Assembly (NCBI RefSeq): GCF_010731795.1
Contig: NZ_AP022591.1
Span: 1,302,001 to 1,366,000 of the forward strand
From: Mycolicibacterium celeriflavum
Lineage (GTDB): Bacteria > Actinomycetota > Actinomycetes > Mycobacteriales > Mycobacteriaceae
DNA: 64,000 bases
Reading direction: 5' to 3'
Below are positions 1 through 8,678 of this stretch, one piece after another. Within the stretch, counting starts at the first letter, position 1, and every line of letters begins with the position of its first letter. The notes below the pieces were generated by a model, which worked only from the letters and a program-made list of their open reading frames with translations, searched no databases and was not told the origin of the DNA. The position numbers were made by a program, and so were the translations under genes.

Positions 1-158
1 GCCCTTCTGTGAACACTTGTTCGAGAGCTTAGCTGCCCGGGAGGTGGACGCCCGGCAGGGACACGCCCTCGCCGATCGTGATGTGACGGCGCGCGGTCCC
101 ACCGCTACCGTCGCGGAGAGAGACCCTGACCCCGATTCGTGGAGTTGACCTCATCCCC

Positions 159-1388
159 ATGCCGGACGAGACCGAACTGCAGACTGCAAGCAACATCGCC
201 GTCACCGTGGCCTGGGCGGCCGGAGCAATCGCCGCCGTGTACGTGTTCGGGGTGGTGCTGACCTGGCTGATGGCCCGGATCAGTGGCCGCAGCGCGCTGG
301 TCAAGGACATCGAGGTGCTCACCCGCAAGCCCGTGCGGATGCTCCTGATGGTGCTCGCGGCGACGATCGCGGTGCGGCGGACGTCGGACACCGGCGACTC
401 GTGGCGCGGGTGGGTGGATCACTGGCTGCTGATCCTGATGATCGCCTCGATCACTTGGCTGCTCATCGGCCTGGTCCGCGTCGCAGAACAGCGCATGATC
501 GCCCGCTACGGCGGAGGTGCCGAGGAGATCTCGGACGCCGATCGGGTGTGGCGTCGGGTGCGGACACAGGTCACGGTGTTGCGCAGGCTCGCGATCGCGA
601 TCCTCGTCATCCTCGGCGGCGCCGCGATCCTGATGACCTTCCCGTCGTTCTCCGACATCGGCACCACGGTGTTCGCCTCCGCGGGGGTGTTGTCGGTGGT
701 CGCCGGCCTGGCTGCACAGACCTCGCTGGGCGCGGTCTTCGCAGGTATGCAGATCGCATTCTCCGGTGCCATCCGCGTCGGCGACATCGTGCAGCTCGAA
801 AACGGCCAGTGGTGGGGCCGCATCGAGGAGATCACGCTGACCTACGTCGTCGTCCGAATCTGGGACGAACGCCGGCTCGTGCTGCCGTCCACCTACTTCA
901 CCACCGAGCCGTTCGAGAACTGGACCCGCAGCGCCACCGAGATCATGGGCGCCGTGGAGTTCGACGTGGATTTCAACGTCCCGTTCAACGACATGCGCGC
1001 CGAGTTGGACCGCCTACTCGCCGAAAGTGACCTCTGGGACGGCCGGCGCGGCGTGCTGCAGGTGACCAACGCGGTCGGCGGTGTGGTGCGGGTGCGGATC
1101 GTCGTCAGCGCGCACAACGCCGGCGCGTTGTTCGACCTTCAGTGCGCGGTGCGCGAAGGCCTGGTCGACTGGGTGCAGCGCACCGGCGGCGTGGTGCCCA
1201 TCCAGCGCATCGAACCCGCGGCCCCCGCCCCCGAAGCGCGCACCGACCGCGAAGTCGCCGGCGAGACCAAGCGCGTGGCGGCGGGGATGTTCTCCGGCAG
1301 CCCCGAAGCCGAGGAACGTGCCAAGGCGTTCGATCACACCATCGAGTGCGAGGACGACGAGCTCGTGCGGTCCAACGGCAGCCACTGA
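159..1388 (+). CDS. MscS-family mechanosensitive channel
   Basis: A 409-residue membrane protein of the small-conductance mechanosensitive channel family, which opens under membrane tension to release solutes. Several hydrophobic segments fill residues 8-190. They end in the Gly/Ala-rich pore helix region (about residues 178-200, LAAQTSLGAVFAGMQ), followed by the beta domain beginning GDIVQLENGQWWGRIEEI, the characteristic MscS signature. The tail (about 350-409) is charged and probably cytoplasmic. The ATG start gives a plausible first membrane helix. It stands alone on the plus strand, facing yebC, with only 19 bp between the two stop codons. Family assignment is firm; ion selectivity cannot be read. 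Confidence 0.9.
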   Translation: MPDETELQTASNIAVTVAWAAGAIAAVYVFGVVLTWLMARISGRSALVKDIEVLTRKPVRMLLMVLAATIAVRRTSDTGDSWRGWVDHWLLILMIASITWLLIGLVRVAEQRMIARYGGGAEEISDADRVWRRVRTQVTVLRRLAIAILVILGGAAILMTFPSFSDIGTTVFASAGVLSVVAGLAAQTSLGAVFAGMQIAFSGAIRVGDIVQLENGQWWGRIEEITLTYVVVRIWDERRLVLPSTYFTTEPFENWTRSATEIMGAVEFDVDFNVPFNDMRAELDRLLAESDLWDGRRGVLQVTNAVGGVVRVRIVVSAHNAGALFDLQCAVREGLVDWVQRTGGVVPIQRIEPAAPAPEARTDREVAGETKRVAAGMFSGSPEAEERAKAFDHTIECEDDELVRSNGSH

Positions 1389-1407
1389 GCGTGGACTGTT
1401 CGACCCG

Positions 1408-2166
1408 TCAGTCCTCGTTGTCGAGTTCGGCCGCGACCTCGTCGGGGATGTCGATGTTGGTGTAGACGTCCTGGACGTCGTCGAGATCCTCGAGCGCGTC
1501 GACCAGCTTCATGATCTTGCGCGCGCCGTCGACGTCCAGCGGCACGGTGACCGACGGCTCGAATCCGGCCTCGGCCGACTCGTAGTCGATGCCGGCGTCC
1601 TGCAGCGCCGTGCGGACTGCCACGAGATCGCTTGGATCGCAGAGGATTTCGAAGGAGTCGTCGAGATCGTTGACGTCTTCCGCCCCGGCTTCGAGCACTG
1701 CCATCAGCACGTCGTCCTCGGTGAGGCCGTTCTTCTCCAGCGTGATGACGCCCTTGCGGGAGAAGAGGTAGGACACCGAACCGGGGTCGGCCATGTTGCC
1801 GCCGTTGCGGGTCATCGCGACGCGGACATCTCCGGCTGCTCGATTGCGGTTGTCGGTGAGGCATTCGATCAGCACCGCGACGCCGTTGGGGCCGTACCCC
1901 TCGTAGGTGATGTTCTGGTATTCGGCGCCGCCGGCTTCCTCGCCGCTGCCGCGCTTGCGGGCCCTTTCGATGTTGTCGTTGGGCACCGACGACTTCTTGG
2001 CCTTCTGGATCGCGTCGTACAGCGTGGGATTGCCCGCCGGGTCACCGCCGCCCACCCGGGCCGCGACCTCGACGTTCTTGATCAATTTGGCGAACATCTT
2101 GCCGCGGCGGGCGTCGATGACGGCTTTCTTGTGCTTGGTGGTGGCCCACTTGGAATGGCCGCTCAT
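1408..2166 (-). CDS. YebC/PmpR-family regulator
   Basis: A 252-residue protein of the YebC/PmpR/TACO1 family. It opens with the hallmark [19 protein letters not shown] and has the expected three-domain length with an acidic C terminus. Family members act as transcriptional regulators or as factors relieving ribosome stalling at proline stretches; which role applies here cannot be decided. In M. tuberculosis the equivalent gene (Rv2603c) lies next to pdxT. Here an acyl-CoA dehydrogenase and a small gene are interposed, so the locus has been rearranged or has gained genes. Confidence 0.95.
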   Translation of the reverse strand: MSGHSKWATTKHKKAVIDARRGKMFAKLIKNVEVAARVGGGDPAGNPTLYDAIQKAKKSSVPNDNIERARKRGSGEEAGGAEYQNITYEGYGPNGVAVLIECLTDNRNRAAGDVRVAMTRNGGNMADPGSVSYLFSRKGVITLEKNGLTEDDVLMAVLEAGAEDVNDLDDSFEILCDPSDLVAVRTALQDAGIDYESAEAGFEPSVTVPLDVDGARKIMKLVDALEDLDDVQDVYTNIDIPDEVAAELDNED

Positions 2167-2250
2167 GCAGGTAGTACCTCTCCGTGCGCTATTCGTGCGC
2201 CAAGTTCGTGCGCTGAGTCCGCCCGACGAGTCTACGTGGATGTTTGCGCC

Positions 2251-2685
2251 CTACCGAACAGCGTCGGGCGACGTCAGCGCGACGACGCGGTAGTCCACAG
2301 CGGCCGGCCAGCCGAGGTAACCGTGAACGTGCAATTGGAGCCACGTCGGGACGCCCGACGGGTCGTCGGTGAACGTCGCCGCGGCGTCGACGATCGCCCC
2401 CGTCTCACCCGAGGCCCGCAGGGCAACCGAGACCGACAACGTCGGACTGCCCAGCGCTGCCCGGTCGTACGCGAGGCTGTCCGGGATGAAGAACGACACC
2501 GAGAAGTTCGGCGTACGGATGCCCTTCGGTGTGTTCGGCGGTCGGCGCAGCGCGAAGCCCGACACGATGGCCTTGCCGTCGAACCAGGCGGTTCCGGCGT
2601 ATTCGGTGCGCCGCGCGTCGCCGCCGCTTGCGAGCCGCACGACCGTGTCGATGCGCGGCTGCGGTTCGACTTCGACCGTCGTCAT
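2251..2685 (-). CDS. Hypothetical protein, 144 aa
   Basis: A 144-residue protein without a family I recognise. It has no signal peptide or membrane segment. The composition suggests an all-beta fold, with alternating hydrophobic stretches such as LSVSVALRAS and WLQLHVHGYL. It begins MTTVEVEPQPRIDT and is divergent from the acyl-CoA dehydrogenase gene across an 82-bp gap that contains a perfect palindrome. The two may therefore share one operator and one physiological role, for example in lipid or aromatic catabolism. Codon usage is like its neighbours. Confidence 0.65.
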   Translation of the reverse strand: MTTVEVEPQPRIDTVVRLASGGDARRTEYAGTAWFDGKAIVSGFALRRPPNTPKGIRTPNFSVSFFIPDSLAYDRAALGSPTLSVSVALRASGETGAIVDAAATFTDDPSGVPTWLQLHVHGYLGWPAAVDYRVVALTSPDAVR

Positions 2686-2740
2686 TTTCAGGTCTCCGAC
2701 TCCGCAGTGCTGTTACCTCGGACACAGTACTTCGCAGCTA

Positions 2741-2758
2741 TCTTACTCTGGAGTAAGA
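2741..2758. promoter_or_regulatory. 18-bp perfect palindrome in divergent promoter
   Basis: TCTTACTC-TG-GAGTAAGA is an exact 8+2+8 inverted repeat, 9 bp before the ATG of the acyl-CoA dehydrogenase and 55 bp from the start of the divergent small gene. Length and symmetry fit a TetR- or GntR-type operator. No regulator gene lies next to it, so the protein that binds is unknown. Confidence 0.6.
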
Positions 2759-2767
2759 TGTTGCTTT

Positions 2768-3979
2768 ATGTCTTTCTCGCTGGAGCTCTCACCCGATCTC
2801 GTCCACATCCGGGATTGGGTTCACGATTTCGCCGCCGACGTCATCAGGCCCGCCGCCGCCGAGTGGGATGAACGCGAAGAGACGCCGTGACCGATCATTC
2901 AGGAGGCCGCGAAGGTCGGGTTGTACTCGATGGAGATGTTCGCCGAGCAGGCCGCGGAGCCGTCGGGCCTCGGCATGCTGGTGTTCTTCGAGGAGATGTT
3001 CTGGGGCGACGCGGGCATCGCACTGTCCATTCTGGGCACCGGCCTGGCGGCGGCGTCACTGGCCGGCAACGGAACCCCCGAGCAGATGGCTGAATGGCTG
3101 CCGCAGATGTTCGGCACCATCAACGAGCCGAAGGTGGCGTCGTTCTGCTCGTCCGAACCGGGCGCGGGTTCCGACGTCGGCGCCATCCTCACCCGCGCCC
3201 GCTACGACGAGGCCAAGGACGAGTGGGTGCTCAACGGCGTGAAGACCTGGGCCACCAACGGCGGTATCGCCGAGGTGCACATCGTGGTCGCCTCGGTGTA
3301 TCCCGAACTCGGCACGCGCGGGCAGGCCACGTTCATCATCCCGCCGAACACCCCCGGGTTCCGTCAGGGTCAGAAGTTCCTCAAGCACGGCATCCGCGCT
3401 TCGCACACCGCCGAGGTGGTACTCGAGGACGTCCGCATCCCCGGCGGGTTGATCGTCGGCGGCAGAGAGAAGTTCGAGGAACGCATAGCGCGGGTGCGCG
3501 AGGGCAAGAAGGCCAAAGGCCAGGCGGCGCTGGCGACATTCGAACGCACGCGCCCCAGCGTCGGCGCGATGGCGGTCGGCGTGGCCCGTGCGGCCTACGA
3601 GTACGCGCTCGACTACGCCCGCCAACGTGAGCAGTTCGGCAGGAAGATCGGCGAATTCCAGGCGATCGCATTCAAGTTGGCCGATATGAAGGCCCGCGTC
3701 GACGCCGCCCGGATGTTGGTGTGGCGCGCCGGCTGGATGGCCCGCAACGGCAAGGCGTTCGACAACGCCGAAGGCTCGATGGCCAAGCTGGTGGCCAGCG
3801 AGACCGCGGTGTACGTCACCGATGAGGCGATCCAAATCCTCGGGGGCAACGGCTACACCCGCGAGTATCCGGTCGAACGGATGCACCGCGACGCCAAGAT
3901 CTTCACGATTTTCGAGGGCACCAGCGAGATCCAGCGACTGGTGATCGGTCGCGCGGTCACCGGCCTGGAGATCCGGTAG
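2768..3979 (+). pseudogene. Acyl-CoA dehydrogenase interrupted by in-frame TGA
   Basis: Reads as a full-length acyl-CoA dehydrogenase (about 403 codons), a flavoenzyme that introduces the alpha-beta double bond into acyl-CoA thioesters. From the ATG at 2768 the frame encodes the usual N-terminal helix (MSFSLELSPDLVHIRDWVHD), then a TGA at 2888-2890. The same frame continues without shift as [17 protein letters not shown] to 3979. Family signatures follow: [12 protein letters not shown] for FAD/substrate binding, then [40 protein letters not shown] and [16 protein letters not shown]. Relatives have Trp (TGG) at this position, so one G-to-A change explains the stop. Re-initiation at TTG 2921 behind AGGAGG (2901-2906) would drop about 50 residues. 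It is either a recent pseudogene or a sequencing error. Confidence 0.75.
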
Positions 3980-3990
3980 TCCACCCAGGG

Positions 3991-4041
3991 CGATTTGTGG
4001 AGTTTTGGCGGCGCTCACCGCCGGTGCGGCTCCACAAATCG
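3991..4041. terminator. Bidirectional hairpin between convergent genes
   Basis: CGATTTGTGGAG (3991-4002) is repeated as an exact inverted copy at 4030-4041, a 12-bp perfect stem. Its loop holds a second small stem (GGCGG/CCGCC). It lies between the stops of the acyl-CoA dehydrogenase (plus) and pdxT (minus). There is no long T tract, so it is a terminator candidate of the GC-rich mycobacterial type rather than a textbook one. Confidence 0.6.
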
Positions 4042-4045
4042 ACAG

Positions 4046-4630
4046 TTACAGCATGTCGACGAACAGCTTGTGGATGCGGCGGTCGCCGGTCATCTCCGGA
4101 TGAAACGCCGTCGCCAGCCGCTTGCCCTGGCGCACCGCGACGATGTGCCCGGCCGCCTCGCCCAGCACCTCTACCCCGCGGCCGACACGTTCGACCCACG
4201 GCGCCCGAATGAACACCGCGTGCACTCGGCCGTCGACACCGCCGAGCTCGATGTCGTCCTCGAAAGAATCGACCTGACGGCCAAAGGCGTTGCGCCGCAC
4301 TGTCATATCGATTCCGTTCAACGGTATGGCCTCACGGCCGGCCGCTCCGGCGTCCAGGATCTCCGACGCGAGCAGGATCATCCCCGCGCACGACCCGTAG
4401 GCCGGCATCCCGTCGGTCAACCGTGACCGTAGCGGCTCCAGCAGGTCGAGTTCGCGCAGCAGGTGACTCATCGTGGTGGACTCCCCGCCGGGAATCACCA
4501 GCGCGTCGACGGCCTCCAGTTCACCCACCCGCCGCACGGTCGAGGCCTCCGCGCCTGCTTCGCGCAGCGCGGCCACATGCTCGCGGGTATCGCCCTGCAG
4601 TGCGAGCACGCCGACATGCGGAGCGCTCAC
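4046..4630 (-). CDS. pdxT: Pyridoxal 5'-phosphate synthase glutaminase subunit PdxT
   Basis: A 194-residue class I glutamine amidotransferase that releases ammonia for PdxS in the DXP-independent vitamin B6 pathway. Visible motifs are VGVLALQGD at the N terminus, the oxyanion strand PGGESTTM, the nucleophile in YGSCAGMI, and the His-Glu pair in AFHPEMT near the C terminus. The GTG start at 4630 is preferred because residues before it do not resemble the family. It overlaps the TGA of the upstream thioesterase gene by four bases (GTGA), suggesting translational coupling. It belongs to the pdxS-thioesterase-pdxT operon. Confidence 0.93.
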   Translation of the reverse strand: MSAPHVGVLALQGDTREHVAALREAGAEASTVRRVGELEAVDALVIPGGESTTMSHLLRELDLLEPLRSRLTDGMPAYGSCAGMILLASEILDAGAAGREAIPLNGIDMTVRRNAFGRQVDSFEDDIELGGVDGRVHAVFIRAPWVERVGRGVEVLGEAAGHIVAVRQGKRLATAFHPEMTGDRRIHKLFVDML

Positions 4631-5463
4631 GGCCGGTAGTCGCGCTTGTAGCGGGTGAGCCCTTCCTGCATGACCGCCGCCACCATCTCGCCGTACTGGT
4701 TGAAGATCTTGCCCTGGCACAGCGAGCGGCCGCCCGACGCCGACGGCGAGGACTGGTCGTAGAGCAGCCATTCGTCGGCGCGGAACTGGCGCATGAACCA
4801 CATCGCGTGATCCAGCGAGGCGACCTGCAGATGCCTGCGTTTGTCGGCGTGGTGCACCTGCGCCGAACCCAGCAAGGTGAGGTCACTCATGTAGGCAAGC
4901 GCGCAGATGTGCAGCACGTAGTCATCAGGCAGCGGGTCCCGGTGCCTGAACCACACCTGCTGCTGAGAAGCCTTGCCGGGCAGCTGGGTCAGCTTCTCCT
5001 GCGGCACAATTCGGACGTCCCACTCGGCGAACTGGTTGAAGCCCGCGTCGTCGAACGCCTTGATCTCGGTGAGCCCCGGGCAGTCCTCCGGCGGCGGCGC
5101 CACGGGCATCGCGTCCTGGTGCTCGATTCCGCTCTGGTCGGTCTGGAAGGACGCCGACATCGAGAAGATCGTCTCGCCGTGCTGGATGGCGTTGACGCGG
5201 CGGGTGATGAAGGAGCCGCCGTCGCGCAGCCGCTCGACGATATACACCGTCGGCGCCTGCGCATCGCCTGGACGAAGGAAGTATCCGTGCAACGAATGCA
5301 CCTGGAAGGTCGGATCGACCGTGCGCACCGCCGAAACCAGTGACTGTCCCGCGACGTGTCCGCCGAAAGTCCGCTGCAGAAAACCGGATTCGGGGCTGAA
5401 GACGCTGCCGCGGTAGATGTTGACCTCGAGCTGCTCGAGGTCAAGGATCTGTTCGATCGCCAT
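4627..5463 (-). CDS. tesB: Acyl-CoA thioesterase II (TesB type)
   Basis: A 278-residue double-hotdog thioesterase hydrolysing acyl-CoA to free acid and CoA. Recognisable segments are [19 protein letters not shown] near residues 30-48, the [10 protein letters not shown] motif, [16 protein letters not shown], and a second half ending in SLDHAMWFM and [13 protein letters not shown]. Length matches the family. It lies 10 bp after pdxS and overlaps pdxT by four bases. This order (pdxS, tesB2, pdxT) is conserved in mycobacteria. A metabolic link between a thioesterase and vitamin B6 synthesis is not obvious. Confidence 0.9.
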   Translation of the reverse strand: MAIEQILDLEQLEVNIYRGSVFSPESGFLQRTFGGHVAGQSLVSAVRTVDPTFQVHSLHGYFLRPGDAQAPTVYIVERLRDGGSFITRRVNAIQHGETIFSMSASFQTDQSGIEHQDAMPVAPPPEDCPGLTEIKAFDDAGFNQFAEWDVRIVPQEKLTQLPGKASQQQVWFRHRDPLPDDYVLHICALAYMSDLTLLGSAQVHHADKRRHLQVASLDHAMWFMRQFRADEWLLYDQSSPSASGGRSLCQGKIFNQYGEMVAAVMQEGLTRYKRDYRP

Positions 5464-5473
5464 CTAGGAAGTC

Positions 5474-6382
5474 TTACCAGCCTCGTTCCGCGAGTCGGTG
5501 CGGGGCGGCGACATCCTCGACGTTGATGCCGACCATGGGCTCACCCAGTCCACGCGACACCTTGGCCAGCACGTCGGGATCGTCGTAGAACGTGGTCGCT
5601 TTGACGATCGCGGCGGCGCGCGCGGCGGGGTCACCGGATTTGAAGATGCCCGAGCCGACGAACACGCCCTCGGCGCCGAGTTGCATCATCATCGCCGCGT
5701 CGGCCGGGGTCGCGATGCCGCCCGCGGTGAACAGCGTCACCGGCAGCTTGCCGGCCCGCGCCACCTCGACGACGAGGTCGTACGGCGCCTGCAATTCCTT
5801 TGCCGCGACGTACAACTCGTCTTCCGACAGGGACGTCAGCCGGCGGATCTCCCCGCCGATCTGACGCATGTGGGTGGTCGCGTTGGACACGTCACCGGTG
5901 CCGGCCTCGCCCTTGGAGCGGATCATCGCCGCACCCTCGGTGATGCGCCGTAGCGCTTCGCCCAGGTTGGTGGCGCCGCACACGAACGGCACGGTGAACT
6001 TCCACTTGTCGATGTGATGGGTGTAGTCGGCGGGGGTGAGCACCTCGGACTCGTCGATGTAGTCGACGCCGAGGCTCTGCAGAATCTGGGCCTCCACGAA
6101 GTGCCCGATACGGACCTTGGCCATCACCGGGATGGTGACCGCGGAGATGATGCCCTCGATGAGATCGGGATCACTCATCCGCGCAACGCCGCCTTGTGCG
6201 CGGATGTCGGCGGGCACCCGTTCGAGCGCCATGACCGCCACTGCACCCGCGCCCTCGGCGATGCGAGCCTGCTCGGGGGTGACGACGTCCATGATCACGC
6301 CACCCTTGAGCATCTCTGCCATGCCGCGCTTCACCCGGGCAGTTCCGGTCTGGGTCACCGACCCATTAGGTGCGGTATCCAC
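5474..6382 (-). CDS. pdxS: Pyridoxal 5'-phosphate synthase lyase subunit PdxS
   Basis: A 302-residue (beta/alpha)8 enzyme that builds PLP from ribose 5-phosphate, glyceraldehyde 3-phosphate and ammonia supplied by PdxT. Visible are [52 protein letters not shown] (catalytic Lys region), [14 protein letters not shown] and the phosphate loops [13 protein letters not shown] and [11 protein letters not shown]. The GTG at 6382 is chosen because GGAGGAG sits 6-8 bases upstream. The longer reading from 6430 adds unrelated residues. First gene of its operon. Confidence 0.96.
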   Translation of the reverse strand: MDTAPNGSVTQTGTARVKRGMAEMLKGGVIMDVVTPEQARIAEGAGAVAVMALERVPADIRAQGGVARMSDPDLIEGIISAVTIPVMAKVRIGHFVEAQILQSLGVDYIDESEVLTPADYTHHIDKWKFTVPFVCGATNLGEALRRITEGAAMIRSKGEAGTGDVSNATTHMRQIGGEIRRLTSLSEDELYVAAKELQAPYDLVVEVARAGKLPVTLFTAGGIATPADAAMMMQLGAEGVFVGSGIFKSGDPAARAAAIVKATTFYDDPDVLAKVSRGLGEPMVGINVEDVAAPHRLAERGW

Positions 6383-6448
6383 TGCTATCTCCTCCGAATC
6401 GCTACTGATCCAGTCTAAACGCGGTCGCAAATGTATTGATTCCGCATG

Positions 6449-6955
6449 TCAGCGGATCGATTGCAACTGCTGGCGCGGACCGCTCCCGCGCGCGTCGGCG
6501 AACGCGCTGGCTTCTTTCAGCAGTTCGCCGAGTTGCAGCGGGTAGACGGTTTCGCCGTTGGCGACCAGCTCTTGGATCATTGTCTCATCACACCAGCGGT
6601 GGCCGTGAATCGTGCGCCGCTCCAGCGCGGTGTGGCCACCCGTCGACGGCTCGAACCTGGTGGTGCGGTGCACGAAGAACAACTCTTCGCTGCGGATCAC
6701 CGCGCCGTCGAACTCGAACACCGCCTGACGCCGCCACAGCGGACCGACGAGGTCGGCGGCGGGCACCTGTAGGCCGGTCTCCTCCGCGATCTCTCGCGCC
6801 GCGGCGTCGGCGAGGCTCTCGCCCGGCTCCACCGCACCGCCGACGGTGAACCACCATCGCGGGGCGTCGACCATCGAGGGATCCGAACCGCGCAGCAGCA
6901 GCACCGCACCGGCTTCGTCGAGCAGTACCACCCGCGCCGACGTGCGCCAGCTCAC
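6449..6955 (-). CDS. Nudix hydrolase
   Basis: A 168-residue Nudix protein cleaving a nucleoside diphosphate linked to another moiety. The Nudix box is intact: GGAVEPGES, then seven residues later REIAEETGL. The rest follows the MutT fold, and the substrate cannot be predicted. The GTG start at 6955 overlaps the TGA of the preceding membrane-protein gene by four bases. From memory, M. tuberculosis has one longer protein at this place (Rv2609c) combining membrane and MutT-like parts; here the two parts are separate genes in different frames. Confidence 0.88.
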   Translation of the reverse strand: MSWRTSARVVLLDEAGAVLLLRGSDPSMVDAPRWWFTVGGAVEPGESLADAAAREIAEETGLQVPAADLVGPLWRRQAVFEFDGAVIRSEELFFVHRTTRFEPSTGGHTALERRTIHGHRWCDETMIQELVANGETVYPLQLGELLKEASAFADARGSGPRQQLQSIR

Positions 6956-7479
6956 CGGCGGCCGACCTCCGGTGCCGTTTCGGGCCGCTCGACGATCTCG
7001 AAATATGTTGGCAGCGCGGCCGTTCCGCCGAGCCGCAAAACGCGCACCGCACGCCGCTCGCGCAGCGCAAGGGTGTCGCGCACTGCGTCGTTGTGGAAGC
7101 GGCGGGCCAGCACCACCCGCGCTTCAGCATCGGCCAGTTCGGTGGTCAACGGCTGCGGCAGCGACGCTGGGTCCACGATCGCCAGCGCAGCGGACAGTTC
7201 GTTCTCGGCGGACTCGCGCGCGGCCCGCGGTGCCCTCTCGGCCGCGTCGGCCAGCGCCGCCAGCCGCTTGCCTTCCGGACCGTTCCCGTAGGCGTCGACG
7301 GCGACCGCCCGCGCGACGACGGCACGGCGGGCCAACGCGCCGTCGAGCGCCTGCCAGGACAGGTCGTAGCGCACATGCAGCCGGTCCAGCCGGTTGGCGG
7401 TCTGCAATGCCCACCCGCCGATCGCGAGGATGACCACGAGCAGCACCGCGAGCGTGATCACCACGATCCAGGTGATCAC
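6952..7479 (-). CDS. Membrane-anchored LemA-like protein
   Basis: A 175-residue protein with one N-terminal membrane helix (about residues 4-28, rich in Val, Ile and Leu) followed by a long Ala/Arg-rich helical segment. The pattern resembles LemA-type proteins: LQTANRLDRLHVRYDLSWQ, then heptad-like helices and ADAEARVVLARRFHNDAVRD. It overlaps pimA upstream and the Nudix gene downstream, each by four bases (GTGA), so it is co-translated with the PIM operon. Function is unknown; the context suggests an envelope role. Confidence 0.75.
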   Translation of the reverse strand: MITWIVVITLAVLLVVILAIGGWALQTANRLDRLHVRYDLSWQALDGALARRAVVARAVAVDAYGNGPEGKRLAALADAAERAPRAARESAENELSAALAIVDPASLPQPLTTELADAEARVVLARRFHNDAVRDTLALRERRAVRVLRLGGTAALPTYFEIVERPETAPEVGRR

Positions 7480-8678
7480 CGGACGCCTCCGGTCGCCTTC
7501 CCCGTCCTCGCCGTTCTCGCCGCCCTCGCGGCCTTGGCGCTGCTGCCGCCGTCACCGCCGGCCACCCTCACCTTGGCTCCCGACCCGGAGACGGTCTCGT
7601 ACACCCGCATGATCTGTCGGGCCACCACCGACCAGTCATAGCGCCGGACCGCCTGCATCGCGGCCTCGATGTAGCGCTCGCGCAGCGCATCGTCGACCAG
7701 CACCTCGATCAGCCCGTCGGCCAATGCCGATGCATCGTCGACCGGGACCAGGCGCCCGGCCACACCGTCGGCGAGCACCCGCCGGAACGCGTCGAGGTCG
7801 CTGGCCACCACCGCGGTGCCGGCCGCCATCGCCTCGACCAGCACAATGCCGAAACTCTCGCCGCCGGTGTGCGGCGCGCAGTACACGTCGACGCTGCGCA
7901 TCGCCGAGGCCTTGACCGCGTCGTCGACCTGACCGAGAAAGCGCAGATGCCCCGCCAGCTCACCGGCATCCTCGCGTAGTTCGTCCTCGTCGCCGCGGCC
8001 GACGACGAGGATCTCGACGTCGGGGAACCGCTTCACCAACTTCGGCAGCGCGCGCAGCAGCACGGCCATGCCCTTGCGGGGTTCGTCGAAGCGGCCCAGG
8101 AACAGCACCGACTTGCCCGCGCGCGGGTAGCCCTCGAGTGCCGGCGCGGACGCGAACGACGCCACATCCACGCCGTTGGGGATCTCGACCGCGTCGCTGC
8201 CCAACGCCTCCATCTGCCAGCGCCGCGCAAGATCCGACACCGCGATGCGGCCGACGATCTTCTCGTGCATGGGCCGCAGGATCGGCTCGAACACGCTGAG
8301 CGTCAACGATTTCGTCGTCGAGGTGTGGAACGTCGCGACGATCGGGCCCTCGGCGATGTTGAGCGCGAGCATCGACAGGCTCGGCGCGTTGGGCTCGTGC
8401 AGATGCAGCACGTCGAAGTCGCCGTCGGCCAGCCACCGCTTGACCATGCGATGCGTGGCCGGCCCGAACCGCAGCCGCGCGATCGATCCGTTGTACGGGA
8501 TCGGCACGGCCTTGCCGCCGGACACGACGTAGTCGGGCAACTCCATTCCCGGCGACGACGGCGCGAGCACGCTGACGTCGTGGCCGCGGTCGTGCATCAC
8601 CTTGGCCAGCTGCAGCACGTGCGACTGCACCCCGCCGGGCACATCGAACGAGTACGGGCAGACCATGCCGATCCGCAC
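7476..8678 (-). CDS. pimA: Phosphatidyl-myo-inositol mannosyltransferase PimA
   Basis: A 400-residue GT4 glycosyltransferase that transfers the first mannose from GDP-Man to phosphatidyl-myo-inositol at the inner membrane face. Diagnostic segments are RIGMVCPYSFDVPGGVQSHV (N-terminal Rossmann domain with the flexible Gly loop), HLHEPNAPSLSMLAL, FLGRFDEPRKGMAVLLRA and the nucleotide-sugar motif APHTGGESFGIVLVEAMAAG. The last 25 residues or so are an Ala/Arg/Gly-rich tail, making it longer than the M. tuberculosis protein. The GTG at 8678 shares one base with the TAG of the acyltransferase gene (TAGTG). Confidence 0.95.
   Translation of the reverse strand: MRIGMVCPYSFDVPGGVQSHVLQLAKVMHDRGHDVSVLAPSSPGMELPDYVVSGGKAVPIPYNGSIARLRFGPATHRMVKRWLADGDFDVLHLHEPNAPSLSMLALNIAEGPIVATFHTSTTKSLTLSVFEPILRPMHEKIVGRIAVSDLARRWQMEALGSDAVEIPNGVDVASFASAPALEGYPRAGKSVLFLGRFDEPRKGMAVLLRALPKLVKRFPDVEILVVGRGDEDELREDAGELAGHLRFLGQVDDAVKASAMRSVDVYCAPHTGGESFGIVLVEAMAAGTAVVASDLDAFRRVLADGVAGRLVPVDDASALADGLIEVLVDDALRERYIEAAMQAVRRYDWSVVARQIMRVYETVSGSGAKVRVAGGDGGSSAKAARAARTARTGKATGGVR

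Noticed and set aside
29-391. Minus-strand open frame of 120 codons at the left edge
   Set aside because: It lies antisense to the start of the clear MscS-family gene, has no start signal and no recognisable family; high GC makes such frames common.
1081-2871. Long plus-strand open frame of 596 codons
   Set aside because: It is the shadow of the yebC and small hypothetical genes read in the antisense frame; composition (Arg/Val/Asp-rich, no motifs) is that of a GC-driven artefact.
2888-2890. TGA as a selenocysteine codon in the acyl-CoA dehydrogenase
   Set aside because: The family uses no selenocysteine, the position corresponds to Trp in relatives, and no hairpin of SECIS type follows the codon.
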